From Fidelibacterota bacterium (GTDB lineage Bacteria > Fidelibacterota > UBA2242), in the NCBI GenBank assembly GCA_003645845.1, contig QNCV01000012.1, forward strand, positions 1 through 20,471: DNA of 20,471 nt, given 5' to 3'. The stretch's first letter is position 1. The number at the start of each line of letters is the position of its first letter. Positions 1 through 7,346 of the stretch are shown piece by piece. The position numbers and the translations under genes were made by a program. The notes beneath the pieces are model-generated. The model did no database searches. It was not told the origin of the DNA and saw only the letters and a program-made list of their open reading frames with translations.

Positions 1-225
1 ATGAGTTCAGGCCCATGTATACCAATGGTCCTCAAAAAAGAAAACGCCGTTGCGGAATTCAGGAAAATTCTCGGTAAAACGGATCCCAACAAAGCCCGGG
101 ATAATACTTTGCGTAAACTTTATGCAAAAAGCACCCAGCGGAATACTGTTCACGGATCAGATTCCGATGAAAATGCTCAGAAAGAAATTGCATTTTTCTT
201 TCCCTTGATGGAAATTACATTATGA
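1..225 (+). CDS. ndk: nucleoside-diphosphate kinase, C-terminal part (gene cut by window start)
   Basis: This is the 3' end of a nucleoside-diphosphate kinase, the cytoplasmic enzyme that moves the gamma-phosphate of ATP to other (d)NDPs through a phospho-histidine. The 74 visible residues align with the C-terminal half of the family. The signature RNTVHGSDSDE is present, with the catalytic His codon at 151-153, followed by the typical EIAFFF end. The ATG at position 1 is an internal methionine, because family members are about 140 residues long and the reading frame is open to the window edge. The stop is TGA at 223-225. The next gene starts 25 bases downstream on the same strand, so co-transcription is possible. 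Identification is near certain; the true start lies outside the window. Confidence 0.96.
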   Translation: MSSGPCIPMVLKKENAVAEFRKILGKTDPNKARDNTLRKLYAKSTQRNTVHGSDSDENAQKEIAFFFPLMEITL

Positions 226-236
226 CAATGATCCGT

Positions 237-243
237 AAAGGAG
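237..243 (+). promoter_or_regulatory. ribosome binding site of the SPOR lipoprotein gene
   Basis: AAAGGAG lies 7 bases before the ATG at 251. It is a good Shine-Dalgarno match and supports that start, which also gives a proper signal peptide. Confidence 0.8.
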
Positions 244-250
244 TTTTATA

Positions 251-1036
251 ATGAAAAAAATGGTTCTCATTTTTACAGTTGTGTTGCTAATTTTTATCGC
301 CTGCGACAAATCCGAGCCGATTCCCGGTTTTGTAGGTAAACCGGTCTATCTGGCGCCTGTAGTGGAATCACTGGAAGATACTCTTGCCTGTACCTATGAA
401 TGGAATTTCAACGACAAACCGGAAGGCAGTAACATGGATATTCTGTCATTCCAACCGAACAGCCGAAGTTTCAATATCTCTTTTGTCCCCGATGTACCGG
501 GGGATTATGTAGTTGCCTACTCAATATTTAACCCCGCCGGAAAATTGAAAGCCGAAAAAGAGCTGGTATGCAGGATTATCGAGGACACCACCACAGTTGC
601 CGAAACCAAAAAAGAAGAGGGTTATCCGCTTAGTGAAGAAGCCCTGAATGCGCCGGCTCCGGTTTATGTAGAAGCAGAAGCCGTTCCACCGTCAAAATCC
701 ACCAATTATCAGCACACGCCCCCCAAAGCCGCTCCACCGAAGAAAACCAGTCGGCCGGCAGGGCAAAATATTCCGACGATACCCGGTAAATATACCATTC
801 AGATTTCTGCCTGGAAAACCTATGCCGGAGCAGAAAGGGCAGTGCGACTGCTGGCACCATTGGAACTCGATCTGTATATTCAAAAAGCCGTCTTTGAGGA
901 GACCGGAGAAGTATGGTATCGGGTGCGAACCGGCAACTTTGATAGCCGTTCAGCGGCCAAAGTTGCGTTAAAGAACCTTAAAAGAAAACTACCACACGAA
1001 CAGTTGTGGATCGATGTAGTCAGACAAGATCAATAA
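251..1036 (+). CDS. SPOR-domain lipoprotein
   Basis: Predicted envelope lipoprotein of 261 residues. It starts with a short positive stretch and a hydrophobic core (residues 1-17) ending in FIAC, a plausible but not perfect lipobox with Cys18 as the lipidated residue. Residues about 27-109 look like an immunoglobulin/PKD-type beta domain (YEWNFN, then the VPGDYVVAY motif). Residues about 111-178 form a Pro/Ala/Lys-rich linker. Residues about 179-258 are a SPOR domain (YTIQISAWKTYAGAERAV, then WYRVRTGNF), the fold that binds denuded peptidoglycan glycan strands at division sites. Inference: it tethers or senses peptidoglycan in the periplasm, perhaps during division. It is followed after 14 bases by a membrane protein gene, probably in the same transcript. 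The SPOR assignment is strong. The PKD-like call is weaker. Confidence 0.85.
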   Translation: MKKMVLIFTVVLLIFIACDKSEPIPGFVGKPVYLAPVVESLEDTLACTYEWNFNDKPEGSNMDILSFQPNSRSFNISFVPDVPGDYVVAYSIFNPAGKLKAEKELVCRIIEDTTTVAETKKEEGYPLSEEALNAPAPVYVEAEAVPPSKSTNYQHTPPKAAPPKKTSRPAGQNIPTIPGKYTIQISAWKTYAGAERAVRLLAPLELDLYIQKAVFEETGEVWYRVRTGNFDSRSAAKVALKNLKRKLPHEQLWIDVVRQDQ

Positions 1037-1039
1037 ATC

Positions 1040-1045
1040 AGGAGG
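1040..1045 (+). promoter_or_regulatory. ribosome binding site of the membrane protein gene
   Basis: A perfect AGGAGG lies 5 bases before the ATG at 1051 and fixes that start. It sits directly after the stop of the SPOR lipoprotein gene. Confidence 0.85.
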
Positions 1046-1050
1046 AATGA

Positions 1051-2244
1051 ATGAAATCACTTTATTTTGACATTCGCGATATCTTCAGAACACCGCGACT
1101 TGCTCTCAGCGGTAAAAAAATCTGGGTTCATCTTCTTGGTTTGAGCCTGGGTTGGATCATTTACCTTATTTTCAGTTATCTTGCCCTGATCGTCAACGGT
1201 CAAAGCATCGCGGAAATCTGGAACACACATTTCCTTTTTCCGTGTCTCTGGAATGTTAACCTGCCAATCGCATGGTATGCCTGGTTGATTTATGGAATTG
1301 GTTTACTGATCTGGGTATTCATTTTTCTTCTGGCTTCCACAGCTGTTTCACGCATCACCTATAAACAATTGAAAGGCGATGAATTCTTTTCCTCCGGCGA
1401 TAGTTTCAAATACATCAAAAAACACGGAACAGCCGCTATCATGGGTCCGATTTCCATTCTGATAATTATGGCGTTCTTTATTATAATGGCAATTATCGCC
1501 GCCTGGATCGCCAAATGGCCGGTTCTGGACATCCTGTTTCTGGGCCTTCCTTACCTGCTTTACTTTGTTGTGGCTGTATTCGTCGTTTATACGGCCGTTG
1601 TTTTTATCGTCTCTGTCATTCTGGCGCCCAGCATTGTAGGAACAGCGGAAGAAGATACGATGGAAACAGTCTTTCAAAGTTACTCAACATTGTGGGCTCA
1701 ACCCTGGCGACTGGTCTTCTATGAAGCGACGGTTGCCGTTTTAGGAGCATTCGCCGCTTTTGTCTATTCCTATGCGATCATTATCGGTTATCGCTTTTTC
1801 AATTTCGTTTTCGGGCAATCCTGGTTGATGGGCGGAAAACTCAGCCGGATAACTGAAACCGCATCCTCCTTTATCTTTGGCGAACACTCTGCACTGACAC
1901 CCTTCATCAGCAAGGTTTTTAATATCTACACACCTGCTTCGCTGGGTATGAGCAACCCGCTCTATCTGAGCGCCACCGAAGTAATTACAACCGTTTTAAT
2001 CGCCATCGCACTATTTATCATTGGCGGCAGCGCTTTGGCCTATATATTGACTAATTTCAGTGTAGGTCAATCATTAATCTATATCATTTTGCGTAAGAAA
2101 AAAGATGATGAAAACCTGATAGAGCGCAAAGACGAAGACGAGCTGGAAGAGGAAAAAGACGACGAGCCCCAGAATGACAGCGAACCCACCGAAACCGAGA
2201 ACACTGACACAAAAGATTCCTCCGACAAAGAGTCGTCCGAATAA
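1051..2244 (+). CDS. polytopic membrane protein with acidic C-terminal tail, unknown function
   Basis: I do not recognise a named family. The 397-residue protein has about six or seven hydrophobic segments, at roughly residues 24-48, 74-98, 128-153, 158-195 (long enough for two helices), 220-245 and 310-335. A loop around residues 190-222 (APSIVGTAEEDTMETVF, then AQPWRLVF) resembles the conserved Pro/Ser/Trp loop of several poorly described bacterial integral membrane families, but this is only a resemblance. After residue 348 (LRKKK) the protein ends in a hydrophilic, strongly acidic tail of about 45 residues rich in Glu, Asp, Ser and Thr. The tail is probably disordered and, by the positive-inside rule, cytoplasmic. 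The gene follows the SPOR lipoprotein by 14 bases with an excellent ribosome site and is closed by a terminator, so the two likely form one unit and may act together in the envelope. Confidence 0.75.
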   Translation: MKSLYFDIRDIFRTPRLALSGKKIWVHLLGLSLGWIIYLIFSYLALIVNGQSIAEIWNTHFLFPCLWNVNLPIAWYAWLIYGIGLLIWVFIFLLASTAVSRITYKQLKGDEFFSSGDSFKYIKKHGTAAIMGPISILIIMAFFIIMAIIAAWIAKWPVLDILFLGLPYLLYFVVAVFVVYTAVVFIVSVILAPSIVGTAEEDTMETVFQSYSTLWAQPWRLVFYEATVAVLGAFAAFVYSYAIIIGYRFFNFVFGQSWLMGGKLSRITETASSFIFGEHSALTPFISKVFNIYTPASLGMSNPLYLSATEVITTVLIAIALFIIGGSALAYILTNFSVGQSLIYIILRKKKDDENLIERKDEDELEEEKDDEPQNDSEPTETENTDTKDSSDKESSE

Positions 2245-2270
2245 ACAACCTTCCAAAAAAATAGTTATAA

Positions 2271-2304
2271 ATAGCGCCCCTTATTGTGGGCGCTATATTT
2301 TTCT
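2271..2304 (+). terminator. rho-independent terminator after the membrane protein gene
   Basis: A perfect 9-bp stem, ATAGCGCCC (2271-2279) with GGGCGCTAT (2288-2296), has an 8-base loop and is followed by ATTTTTCT. The GC-rich stem plus T-run 27 bases after the stop codon separates this unit from the downstream fatty-acid cluster. Confidence 0.85.
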
Positions 2305-2317
2305 GTAGTGAAATAAC

Positions 2318-2346
2318 TTGATTCTGGATATCTCATACGATAAATT
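2318..2346 (+). promoter_or_regulatory. possible sigma70-type promoter for the yceD-rpmF-fab cluster
   Basis: TTGATT (2318-2323) and TAAATT (2341-2346) are separated by 17 bases, directly downstream of the terminator where a new promoter is expected. The -10 match is weak. If correct, transcription would start near 2353, only a few bases before the ATG at 2358. Position and spacing support it; the sequence match alone does not. Confidence 0.35.
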
Positions 2347-2357
2347 TGCTAATTGTT

Positions 2358-2867
2358 ATGAAATTACGAATTAATTCATTAAAAGAAGGTTCTCAGACTA
2401 TAGAAATGACCTTGACAAAAAGTGACCTGGCGATCAGCGATAAAATTTTCATCAAGCCGATACTGGCCACTCTAAACATTTATAAAAGCCCATACCAGAT
2501 CACCATCAAAGCTCAGCTGAAAACCGAAGTTGACCTGCAGTGTGACCGATGTCTGAAGACCTTTCAACGCAGTCTTGATACCTCCTTCCAGACAATTTTA
2601 AATCCCCGGGGGTCAGGACGGGATACATCCGATGAGAATATAATACCCATAGGTATGCACACAAATGAGGTCGATCTGTCACCTTTTGCCCATGATGCTT
2701 TATTGACAGAATTACCGATGAAAAACCTATGTTCAGAAACATGCAAGGGTATCTGTCCGAAATGTGGTGCAGATCTGAATAATGGCTTATGCACCTGCCA
2801 AACATCAGAAAAGGATGAACGGTGGACACCCTTGAAAAACCTACTAACCAACATTGAAGAGGAGTAA
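2358..2867 (+). CDS. yceD: DUF177/YceD family protein, zinc-ribbon type
   Basis: 169-residue member of the DUF177 (YceD) family, which is nearly always encoded directly before rpmF and has been linked to 23S rRNA or large-subunit maturation. The family CxxC appears at C62 and C65 (CDRCLKTFQ). A second cluster at C125, C129, C133, C136, C145 and C147 (KGICPKCGADLNNGLC) is likely zinc-binding. The protein ends with the typical DERWTPLKNL. I chose the ATG at 2358 because it begins MKLRINSL in family style. A TTG at 2346 would add only four residues, and neither start has a clear Shine-Dalgarno, so a short-leader transcript is possible. It is followed by rpmF after 3 bases, a clear operon partner. 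Confidence 0.9.
   Translation: MKLRINSLKEGSQTIEMTLTKSDLAISDKIFIKPILATLNIYKSPYQITIKAQLKTEVDLQCDRCLKTFQRSLDTSFQTILNPRGSGRDTSDENIIPIGMHTNEVDLSPFAHDALLTELPMKNLCSETCKGICPKCGADLNNGLCTCQTSEKDERWTPLKNLLTNIEEE
2858..2864 (+). promoter_or_regulatory. ribosome binding site deciding the TTG start of rpmF
   Basis: AGAGGAG inside the end of yceD lies 6 bases before the TTG at 2871. It supports the rare start codon, since no ATG exists at the conserved L32 N-terminus. Confidence 0.75.
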
Positions 2868-2870
2868 ACC

Positions 2871-3053
2871 TTGGCTTTACCAAAACGAAAAATATCAAAA
2901 TCACGGAGAGATAAACGACGCACTCATCAGAAATTAAGTGCTTTGACTGTTACAGAATGTCCACAGTGTCACGAACCCAAATTGCCTCACCGAGCCTGTC
3001 CGAATTGTGGCTACTATAGAGGCCGTCCGGTTATTTCAGCAAAAGAAAAATAA
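2871..3053 (+). CDS. rpmF: 50S ribosomal protein L32, zinc-binding (C+) form
   Basis: 60-residue ribosomal protein L32 of the large subunit. The N-terminus MALPKRKISKSRRDKRR(T/S)H is the family signature, and the C-terminus has GYYRGRPV. Two CxxC pairs, C35-C38 (CPQC) and C44-C47 (CPNC), form a zinc ribbon, so this is the zinc-dependent C+ version rather than the zinc-free E. coli type. The start is TTG at 2871, preceded by AGAGGAG. It lies 3 bases after yceD, as in many bacteria. In the common order plsX would follow, but here a 131-base spacer leads straight to fabH. Very sure of identity. Confidence 0.97.
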   Translation: MALPKRKISKSRRDKRRTHQKLSALTVTECPQCHEPKLPHRACPNCGYYRGRPVISAKEK

Positions 3054-3184
3054 AGTTTGCCCGGCTTAATTGTTTGACTTTACTGTCAGTTAGGCAATGG
3101 CAATGAGTTCTATTTGTACATTAATAATTATTTCTCTACCAGATTTGCCGGTAAAATAATATATTTTGCAAATTGGAAGTGTAT
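3054..3184 (+). other. intergenic spacer between rpmF and fabH
   Basis: This 131-base AT-rich spacer replaces the usual plsX position. It holds a -35-like TTGACT at 3074-3079 with no good -10 partner, a small palindrome ACTGTCAGT at 3082-3090, and the weak ribosome site GGAAG (3175-3179) before the fabH ATG. No convincing terminator hairpin or ORF is visible. It may carry a second promoter for the fab genes, but I cannot define one. Confidence 0.5.
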
Positions 3185-4180
3185 ATGAAAAAAAACAAGG
3201 CAACAATTACCGCAATCGGAAAATATACTCCGGAAAAAATTTTAAACAACTTCGATCTGGAAAAAATGGTTGATACAACCGACAAATGGATTCGGACCCG
3301 GACCGGCATTTTTGAACGGCATATTGCCGCTGAAGGCGAAGCTACTTCGGATATGGCAATTGCCGCATTTAAGGATATGCAGAAACGCTTTGGTACCAAT
3401 CCCGAAGAAATCGATGTTATTGTTGTTGCTACCATCACTCCCGACATGTTTTTCCCCTCAACGGCCGCATTGATCCAGGACGGCATCGGCGCCACAAATG
3501 CCTGGGGGTTTGATCTGTCAGCAGCCTGTTCCGGCTTCATTTATGCGATGGTTGTGGCAACCCAGCTTGTGGAAAGCGGTCGGTATAAAAAAGTGCTGGT
3601 TGTGGGCTCCGATACAATGAGCACGATTACGGATTATACCAACCGCGACACCTGTGTTCTGTTTGGGGATGCTGCCAGTGTTGTTCTGGTCGAGCCATCA
3701 GAAAATGAGGAATACGGCGTCATTGATTATCTGGTAAAAATGGATGGCAAAGGCAAAGATTTATTGTACATGGCTGCCGGCGGCAGCCGCAATCCGGCAA
3801 CTCATGAAACTGTCGATAAGAAAATGCATTACATTTACCAGGAAGGTAAACCGGTCTTTAAGTTTGCCGTCAGCAAAATGGCCGAGATTTCAACAGAACT
3901 GCTTAAACGAAATTCGCTTAAAGGATCGGATGTGGGACTGTTTGTTCCACATCAGGCAAACAAACGAATTATCGATGCCTGTGTCAATCGCCTGAAACTT
4001 GAGGATTCACAGGTTATGATTAACATCGATAAATACGCGAATACAACTGCCGCAACCATTCCGCTGGGAATTGTTGATGGATACGATGAAGGCCGCCTGA
4101 AAAAAGGGGATTTACTTCTTATATCTGCCTTTGGCGGCGGTTTTACCTGGGGCAGTATGTTGATTCGATGGAGTCTATAA
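3185..4180 (+). CDS. fabH: beta-ketoacyl-ACP synthase III
   Basis: KAS III starts fatty-acid chains by condensing an acyl-CoA primer (acetyl- or branched acyl-CoA) with malonyl-ACP in the cytoplasm. The protein has 331 residues, normal for the family. The catalytic triad is intact: Cys115 in LSAACSGF, His256 in VPHQANKR and Asn286 in KYANTTAATIP. The C-terminal glycine motif AFGGGFTWGS (residues 315-324) is also present. I chose the ATG at 3185, preceded by GGAAG. A TTG at 3173 would add four residues. fabD follows after 4 bases, so the genes are co-transcribed. Primer preference cannot be read from the sequence with confidence. Confidence 0.96.
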   Translation: MKKNKATITAIGKYTPEKILNNFDLEKMVDTTDKWIRTRTGIFERHIAAEGEATSDMAIAAFKDMQKRFGTNPEEIDVIVVATITPDMFFPSTAALIQDGIGATNAWGFDLSAACSGFIYAMVVATQLVESGRYKKVLVVGSDTMSTITDYTNRDTCVLFGDAASVVLVEPSENEEYGVIDYLVKMDGKGKDLLYMAAGGSRNPATHETVDKKMHYIYQEGKPVFKFAVSKMAEISTELLKRNSLKGSDVGLFVPHQANKRIIDACVNRLKLEDSQVMINIDKYANTTAATIPLGIVDGYDEGRLKKGDLLLISAFGGGFTWGSMLIRWSL

Positions 4181-4184
4181 TATC

Positions 4185-5102
4185 ATGAAAACCGCATTTG
4201 TTTTTCCGGGGCAGGCGTCTCAATTTGTCGGTATGGGGCTCGATTTATACAATTCCAGAGACATCGCCCGTCAATATTACGACAGAGCCGCCGAATTGTT
4301 CGATTTTCCGATTAAAGATCTTTCCTTCTACGGTCCTCTGGTAGAACTGACCCAGACCAGGGTAACCCAACCGGCAATCTACATTCATTCCATGATATTA
4401 TTCGAAGAGCTGAAAAAGCAGGGCAAATTGCCGGATATGGTGGCCGGGCATAGTCTCGGAGAATATTCTGCACTGACAGCCGCCGGTGTCGTTGATTTTG
4501 AACAGGGTTTGAAATTGGTCAAAATTCGCTCGGAACAGATGCAGATTGCCACTGAGAATAATTCCGGAACAATGGCAGCTATTGTTGGCCTTGATTATGA
4601 TACCGTACAAGCGGTTCTCGATAAAAGTGTCATCGGAGGAGTGTGCAATATCGCCAATTATAACTCCCCGAATCAGATTGTGATCAGCGGCGATGTTCAT
4701 ACGGTCCAGTCCACAATGCTGGCCCTCAAGGAAGCGGGCGCCAAGCGGGTCATTGAACTCTCGGTTGGCGGTGCTTTCCATTCCAGTCTGATGCAAAGTG
4801 CCGGTGAAGAGTTGAAAAAAGCGCTCGACCGGGCGACATTCGACAAACCCGCATTCCCAATCTATTCCAATGTTACCGGAACTGCCACAACCGATATAGA
4901 GAAAATCCGTGACCGTCTTTACCGACAGTTGACATCGCCGGTTTTATGGGTCGACACCATTGAAAATATGATCAAAGACGGCGCAGAAAATTTTGTCGAG
5001 ATCGGACCGGGAAAGGTTCTCCAGGGAATTATCAAACGCATCAATAGCAAGGTCAGGATCAGCGGTATTTCAAATGTTGAAGATTTGGAGAATATCGAAT
5101 GA
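4185..5102 (+). CDS. fabD: malonyl-CoA:ACP transacylase
   Basis: FabD transfers malonate from malonyl-CoA to the phosphopantetheine of acyl carrier protein, supplying the extender unit to FabH and FabF. The 305-residue protein begins MKTAFVFPGQASQ, the family N-terminus. The nucleophile is Ser90 in GHSLGEYSAL, the malonate-binding Arg is Arg115 in KIRSEQM, and the catalytic His is His199 in GGAFHSSLM. The acyl-carrier-binding end EIGPGKVLQG is present. It starts 4 bases after fabH and its stop overlaps the start of fabG by 4 bases (ATGA at 5099-5102), which indicates translational coupling. The Shine-Dalgarno is weak (GGAG at 4169-4172). Confidence 0.97.
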   Translation: MKTAFVFPGQASQFVGMGLDLYNSRDIARQYYDRAAELFDFPIKDLSFYGPLVELTQTRVTQPAIYIHSMILFEELKKQGKLPDMVAGHSLGEYSALTAAGVVDFEQGLKLVKIRSEQMQIATENNSGTMAAIVGLDYDTVQAVLDKSVIGGVCNIANYNSPNQIVISGDVHTVQSTMLALKEAGAKRVIELSVGGAFHSSLMQSAGEELKKALDRATFDKPAFPIYSNVTGTATTDIEKIRDRLYRQLTSPVLWVDTIENMIKDGAENFVEIGPGKVLQGIIKRINSKVRISGISNVEDLENIE

Positions 5103-5845
5103 ATTTAAATTTTAAAGATAAAGTTGTGCTCGTCACCGGCTCCGGTCGGGGAATTGGCCGGGTTATCGCCGAAAGGTTTGCCGAAAACGGCGCCACGGTG
5201 ATTCTCTCGGATTATAATACCGAATCGCTTTCTGATGCGGAACAGACCTTTATAAGTAAAAACTACCCATATCTGGCCCTTCCCTGCAATGTTATGGACG
5301 AGGAGCAGGTTCAGAAAACATTTGATCAAATTATTGACAAATATGCAAAAATAGATATTGTGATTAATAATGCCGGAATTACCCGCGATACTCTGTTGAT
5401 GCGGATGAAATCCGAGCAGTGGAACAGCGTCATCAACACCAATCTGACAGGTGTTTTTCTGGTATGTAAAACCGCCAGCAAATATATGATGAGGCAAAAA
5501 TCCGGGAAAATTATCAATATCAGTTCCGTTGTCGGAGTCATTGGCAATGTGGGTCAGAGTAATTACTCTGCCAGCAAAGCCGGAGTCATCGGCTTTTCAA
5601 AGTCCATTGCCAAAGAACTGGCCGGCCGGAATATCACAGTCAATGTGATTGCGCCGGGATTCATTGAGACGGAAATGACACAGGTGCTCAGTGATGCAGC
5701 CAAAGAGGCGTTTTTATCAATTACCCCGTTAAAAAGGGCGGGTAATCCAAAAGATGTTGCCAATATGGCACTTTTTCTGGCGTCGCCTATGGCCGACTAC
5801 GTAACCGGTCAGGTCATACATGTAGATGGCGGCATGGTCATGTAA
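5099..5845 (+). CDS. fabG: 3-oxoacyl-ACP reductase
   Basis: FabG is the NADPH-dependent short-chain dehydrogenase that reduces 3-oxoacyl-ACP to 3-hydroxyacyl-ACP. The 248-residue protein has the nucleotide-binding TGxxxGIG at residues 13-20, NNAG at 90-93, and the catalytic tetrad Asn114, Ser143 (ISSVVG), Tyr156 and Lys160 (YSASK). The C-terminal GQVIHVDGGMVM is typical of FabG. It overlaps fabD by 4 bases and lies between fabD and acpP, which confirms the assignment within the very large SDR family. It is a complete gene of normal length. Confidence 0.96.
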   Translation: MNLNFKDKVVLVTGSGRGIGRVIAERFAENGATVILSDYNTESLSDAEQTFISKNYPYLALPCNVMDEEQVQKTFDQIIDKYAKIDIVINNAGITRDTLLMRMKSEQWNSVINTNLTGVFLVCKTASKYMMRQKSGKIINISSVVGVIGNVGQSNYSASKAGVIGFSKSIAKELAGRNITVNVIAPGFIETEMTQVLSDAAKEAFLSITPLKRAGNPKDVANMALFLASPMADYVTGQVIHVDGGMVM

Positions 5846-5852
5846 ACCTAGT

Positions 5853-5860
5853 AAGGAGGA
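5853..5860 (+). promoter_or_regulatory. strong ribosome binding site of acpP
   Basis: AAGGAGGA, one of the best Shine-Dalgarno matches in the window, lies 4 bases before the ATG at 5865. It decides the start against an upstream in-frame ATG at 5826 and fits the high expression expected for acyl carrier protein. Confidence 0.85.
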
Positions 5861-5864
5861 TAGA

Positions 5865-6092
5865 ATGAGCAATTTTGAAAAAGTCCAGGAAATCGTCGCC
5901 GATAAACTCGGTGCAGAAAAATCCAAAATTACCCCCGAAGCATCCTTTATTGATGATCTGGGTGCCGATAGTTTGGATACTGTTGAACTCATTATGAAAA
6001 TGGAAGAGGAATTTGATATCGAAATTCCTGATGAAGAAGCCGAGAAGCTGAAGACAGTCGGTGACGTTGTCAAGTATCTCGACAATCTCTAA
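5865..6092 (+). CDS. acpP: acyl carrier protein
   Basis: 75-residue acidic acyl carrier protein that carries growing acyl chains on 4'-phosphopantetheine. The attachment residue is Ser36 in LGADSLDTVEL, followed by the acidic recognition helix EEFDIEIPDEEAEKL. The in-frame ATG at 5826 inside fabG would add 13 unrelated residues. The ATG at 5865 with its strong ribosome site gives the standard N-terminus MSNFEKVQEIVADKLG. It sits between fabG and fabF, the common order. The protein is modified by a holo-ACP synthase that is not in the window. Confidence 0.98.
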   Translation: MSNFEKVQEIVADKLGAEKSKITPEASFIDDLGADSLDTVELIMKMEEEFDIEIPDEEAEKLKTVGDVVKYLDNL

Positions 6093-6104
6093 ACCAATAT
6101 TTTC

Positions 6105-7346
6105 ATGAATAGAAGAGTAGTTGTGACCGGTGTGGGCGTCATTTCACCCATCGGAAATGACGTTCCCACATTTTGGTCAAATTTACTAAACGGAGTAAGC
6201 GGTGTAGACATCATCCGGGCCTTTCCGGTGGATGAGCTCCCGGTGAAAATCGGCGCTGAAGTAAAAAACTTCGATCCAACCCGGTGGATCGAATTAAAAG
6301 AATCCAAGCGCATGGATCCGGTCACCCATTACGGAATTGCCGCCGCAGAGCAGGCAATCCAGGATGCCGGATTAACCGAAAGTGCAGTCAATCCGGAGAG
6401 GGTCGGAGTTATCGTTGGTTCCGGAATCGGCGGGATTCAGACTCTGGAAGCCCAGCATTCCGTTTTAATCAATAAAAGTCACCGTTTTATCAGCCCTCTG
6501 TTTATTCCCAAGATGATTCCGGACATTATTCCCGGACATATTGCCATTAATCATGGATACATGGGGCCGAATTATTCCGTAACCTCCGCATGCGCCACAT
6601 CTTCCCATACAATCGGGATTGCCATGCGGCACATCCTGGGCGGAGACGCCGACATTGTCATAACAGGCGGTGCGGAAGCCAGTATTTCACCCCTATCACT
6701 GGCGGGATTCACCAACATGAAAGCCTTATCCCGCCGCAACGACGATCCGCCAAAAGCCAGCCGGCCGTTTGAGTTGAACCGCGACGGTTTCGTTATCGGT
6801 GAAGGATCTGGCATTGTCGTCCTTGAAGAGCTCGAACATGCCGTCCGACGATCTGCGCCTGTTTACGCTGAGATCACGGGATACGGTTTCTCGGGGGATG
6901 CCTATCACATTACCGCCCCTCATCCGGAAGGTAAAGGACAGGCCCTGGCAATGCAGTCCGCCATAAAAATGTCAGCAACAAATTTAGAAGACTTTGCTTA
7001 TATCAATGCGCACGGCACTTCGACCAGTCTTAACGATAAGACCGAAACCATCGCCATTAAATCGGTGTTTGGGAAACAGGCATATAATCTGAATATCAGT
7101 TCCACCAAATCCATGACAGGACATCTGCTCGGTGCCACCGGAGCGATTGAGTTTATCGCGCTATGCCTGACACTGAAACATCAAATCATCCCGCCAACGA
7201 TTAATTACGAAGAACCGGATCCGGATTGTGACCTGAATTATACCCCAAACCGGGCGGTTGAAAGAAAAATTACCAATGGTCTGAGCAACAATTTTGGTTT
7301 CGGCGGCCACAATGCCGTACTTGCTGCGAAAAAATTCGAGTCTTGA
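6105..7346 (+). CDS. fabF: beta-ketoacyl-ACP synthase II
   Basis: KAS II elongates acyl-ACP with malonyl-ACP by decarboxylative condensation. The 413-residue protein starts MNRRVVVTGVGVISPIG. The catalytic residues are Cys163 (VTSACATSSH), His303 (NAHGTSTSLND) and His340 (SMTGHLLGATGA), with Lys335 in STKSMTGH and the Gly-rich loop NNFGFGGHN near residue 396. It follows acpP by 12 bases, with no strong ribosome site. Its TGA overlaps the TTG start proposed for rnc. FabF rather than FabB is inferred from the acpP-fabF-rnc context and the sequence style. Confidence 0.96.
   Translation: MNRRVVVTGVGVISPIGNDVPTFWSNLLNGVSGVDIIRAFPVDELPVKIGAEVKNFDPTRWIELKESKRMDPVTHYGIAAAEQAIQDAGLTESAVNPERVGVIVGSGIGGIQTLEAQHSVLINKSHRFISPLFIPKMIPDIIPGHIAINHGYMGPNYSVTSACATSSHTIGIAMRHILGGDADIVITGGAEASISPLSLAGFTNMKALSRRNDDPPKASRPFELNRDGFVIGEGSGIVVLEELEHAVRRSAPVYAEITGYGFSGDAYHITAPHPEGKGQALAMQSAIKMSATNLEDFAYINAHGTSTSLNDKTETIAIKSVFGKQAYNLNISSTKSMTGHLLGATGAIEFIALCLTLKHQIIPPTINYEEPDPDCDLNYTPNRAVERKITNGLSNNFGFGGHNAVLAAKKFES

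Noticed and set aside
1348..1677. 109-codon minus-strand ORF opposite the membrane protein gene
   Set aside because: Rich in His, Asn, Asp and Arg as expected for the reverse complement of a hydrophobic coding stretch; not a gene.
3074..3102. TTGACT as the -35 of a fabH promoter
   Set aside because: No acceptable -10 hexamer occurs 16-19 bases downstream, so I did not list it as a promoter.
3136..3540. 134-codon minus-strand ORF opposite the start of fabH
   Set aside because: It is antisense to conserved fabH codons, has no recognisable domain and no ribosome site, and is a shadow of the real gene.
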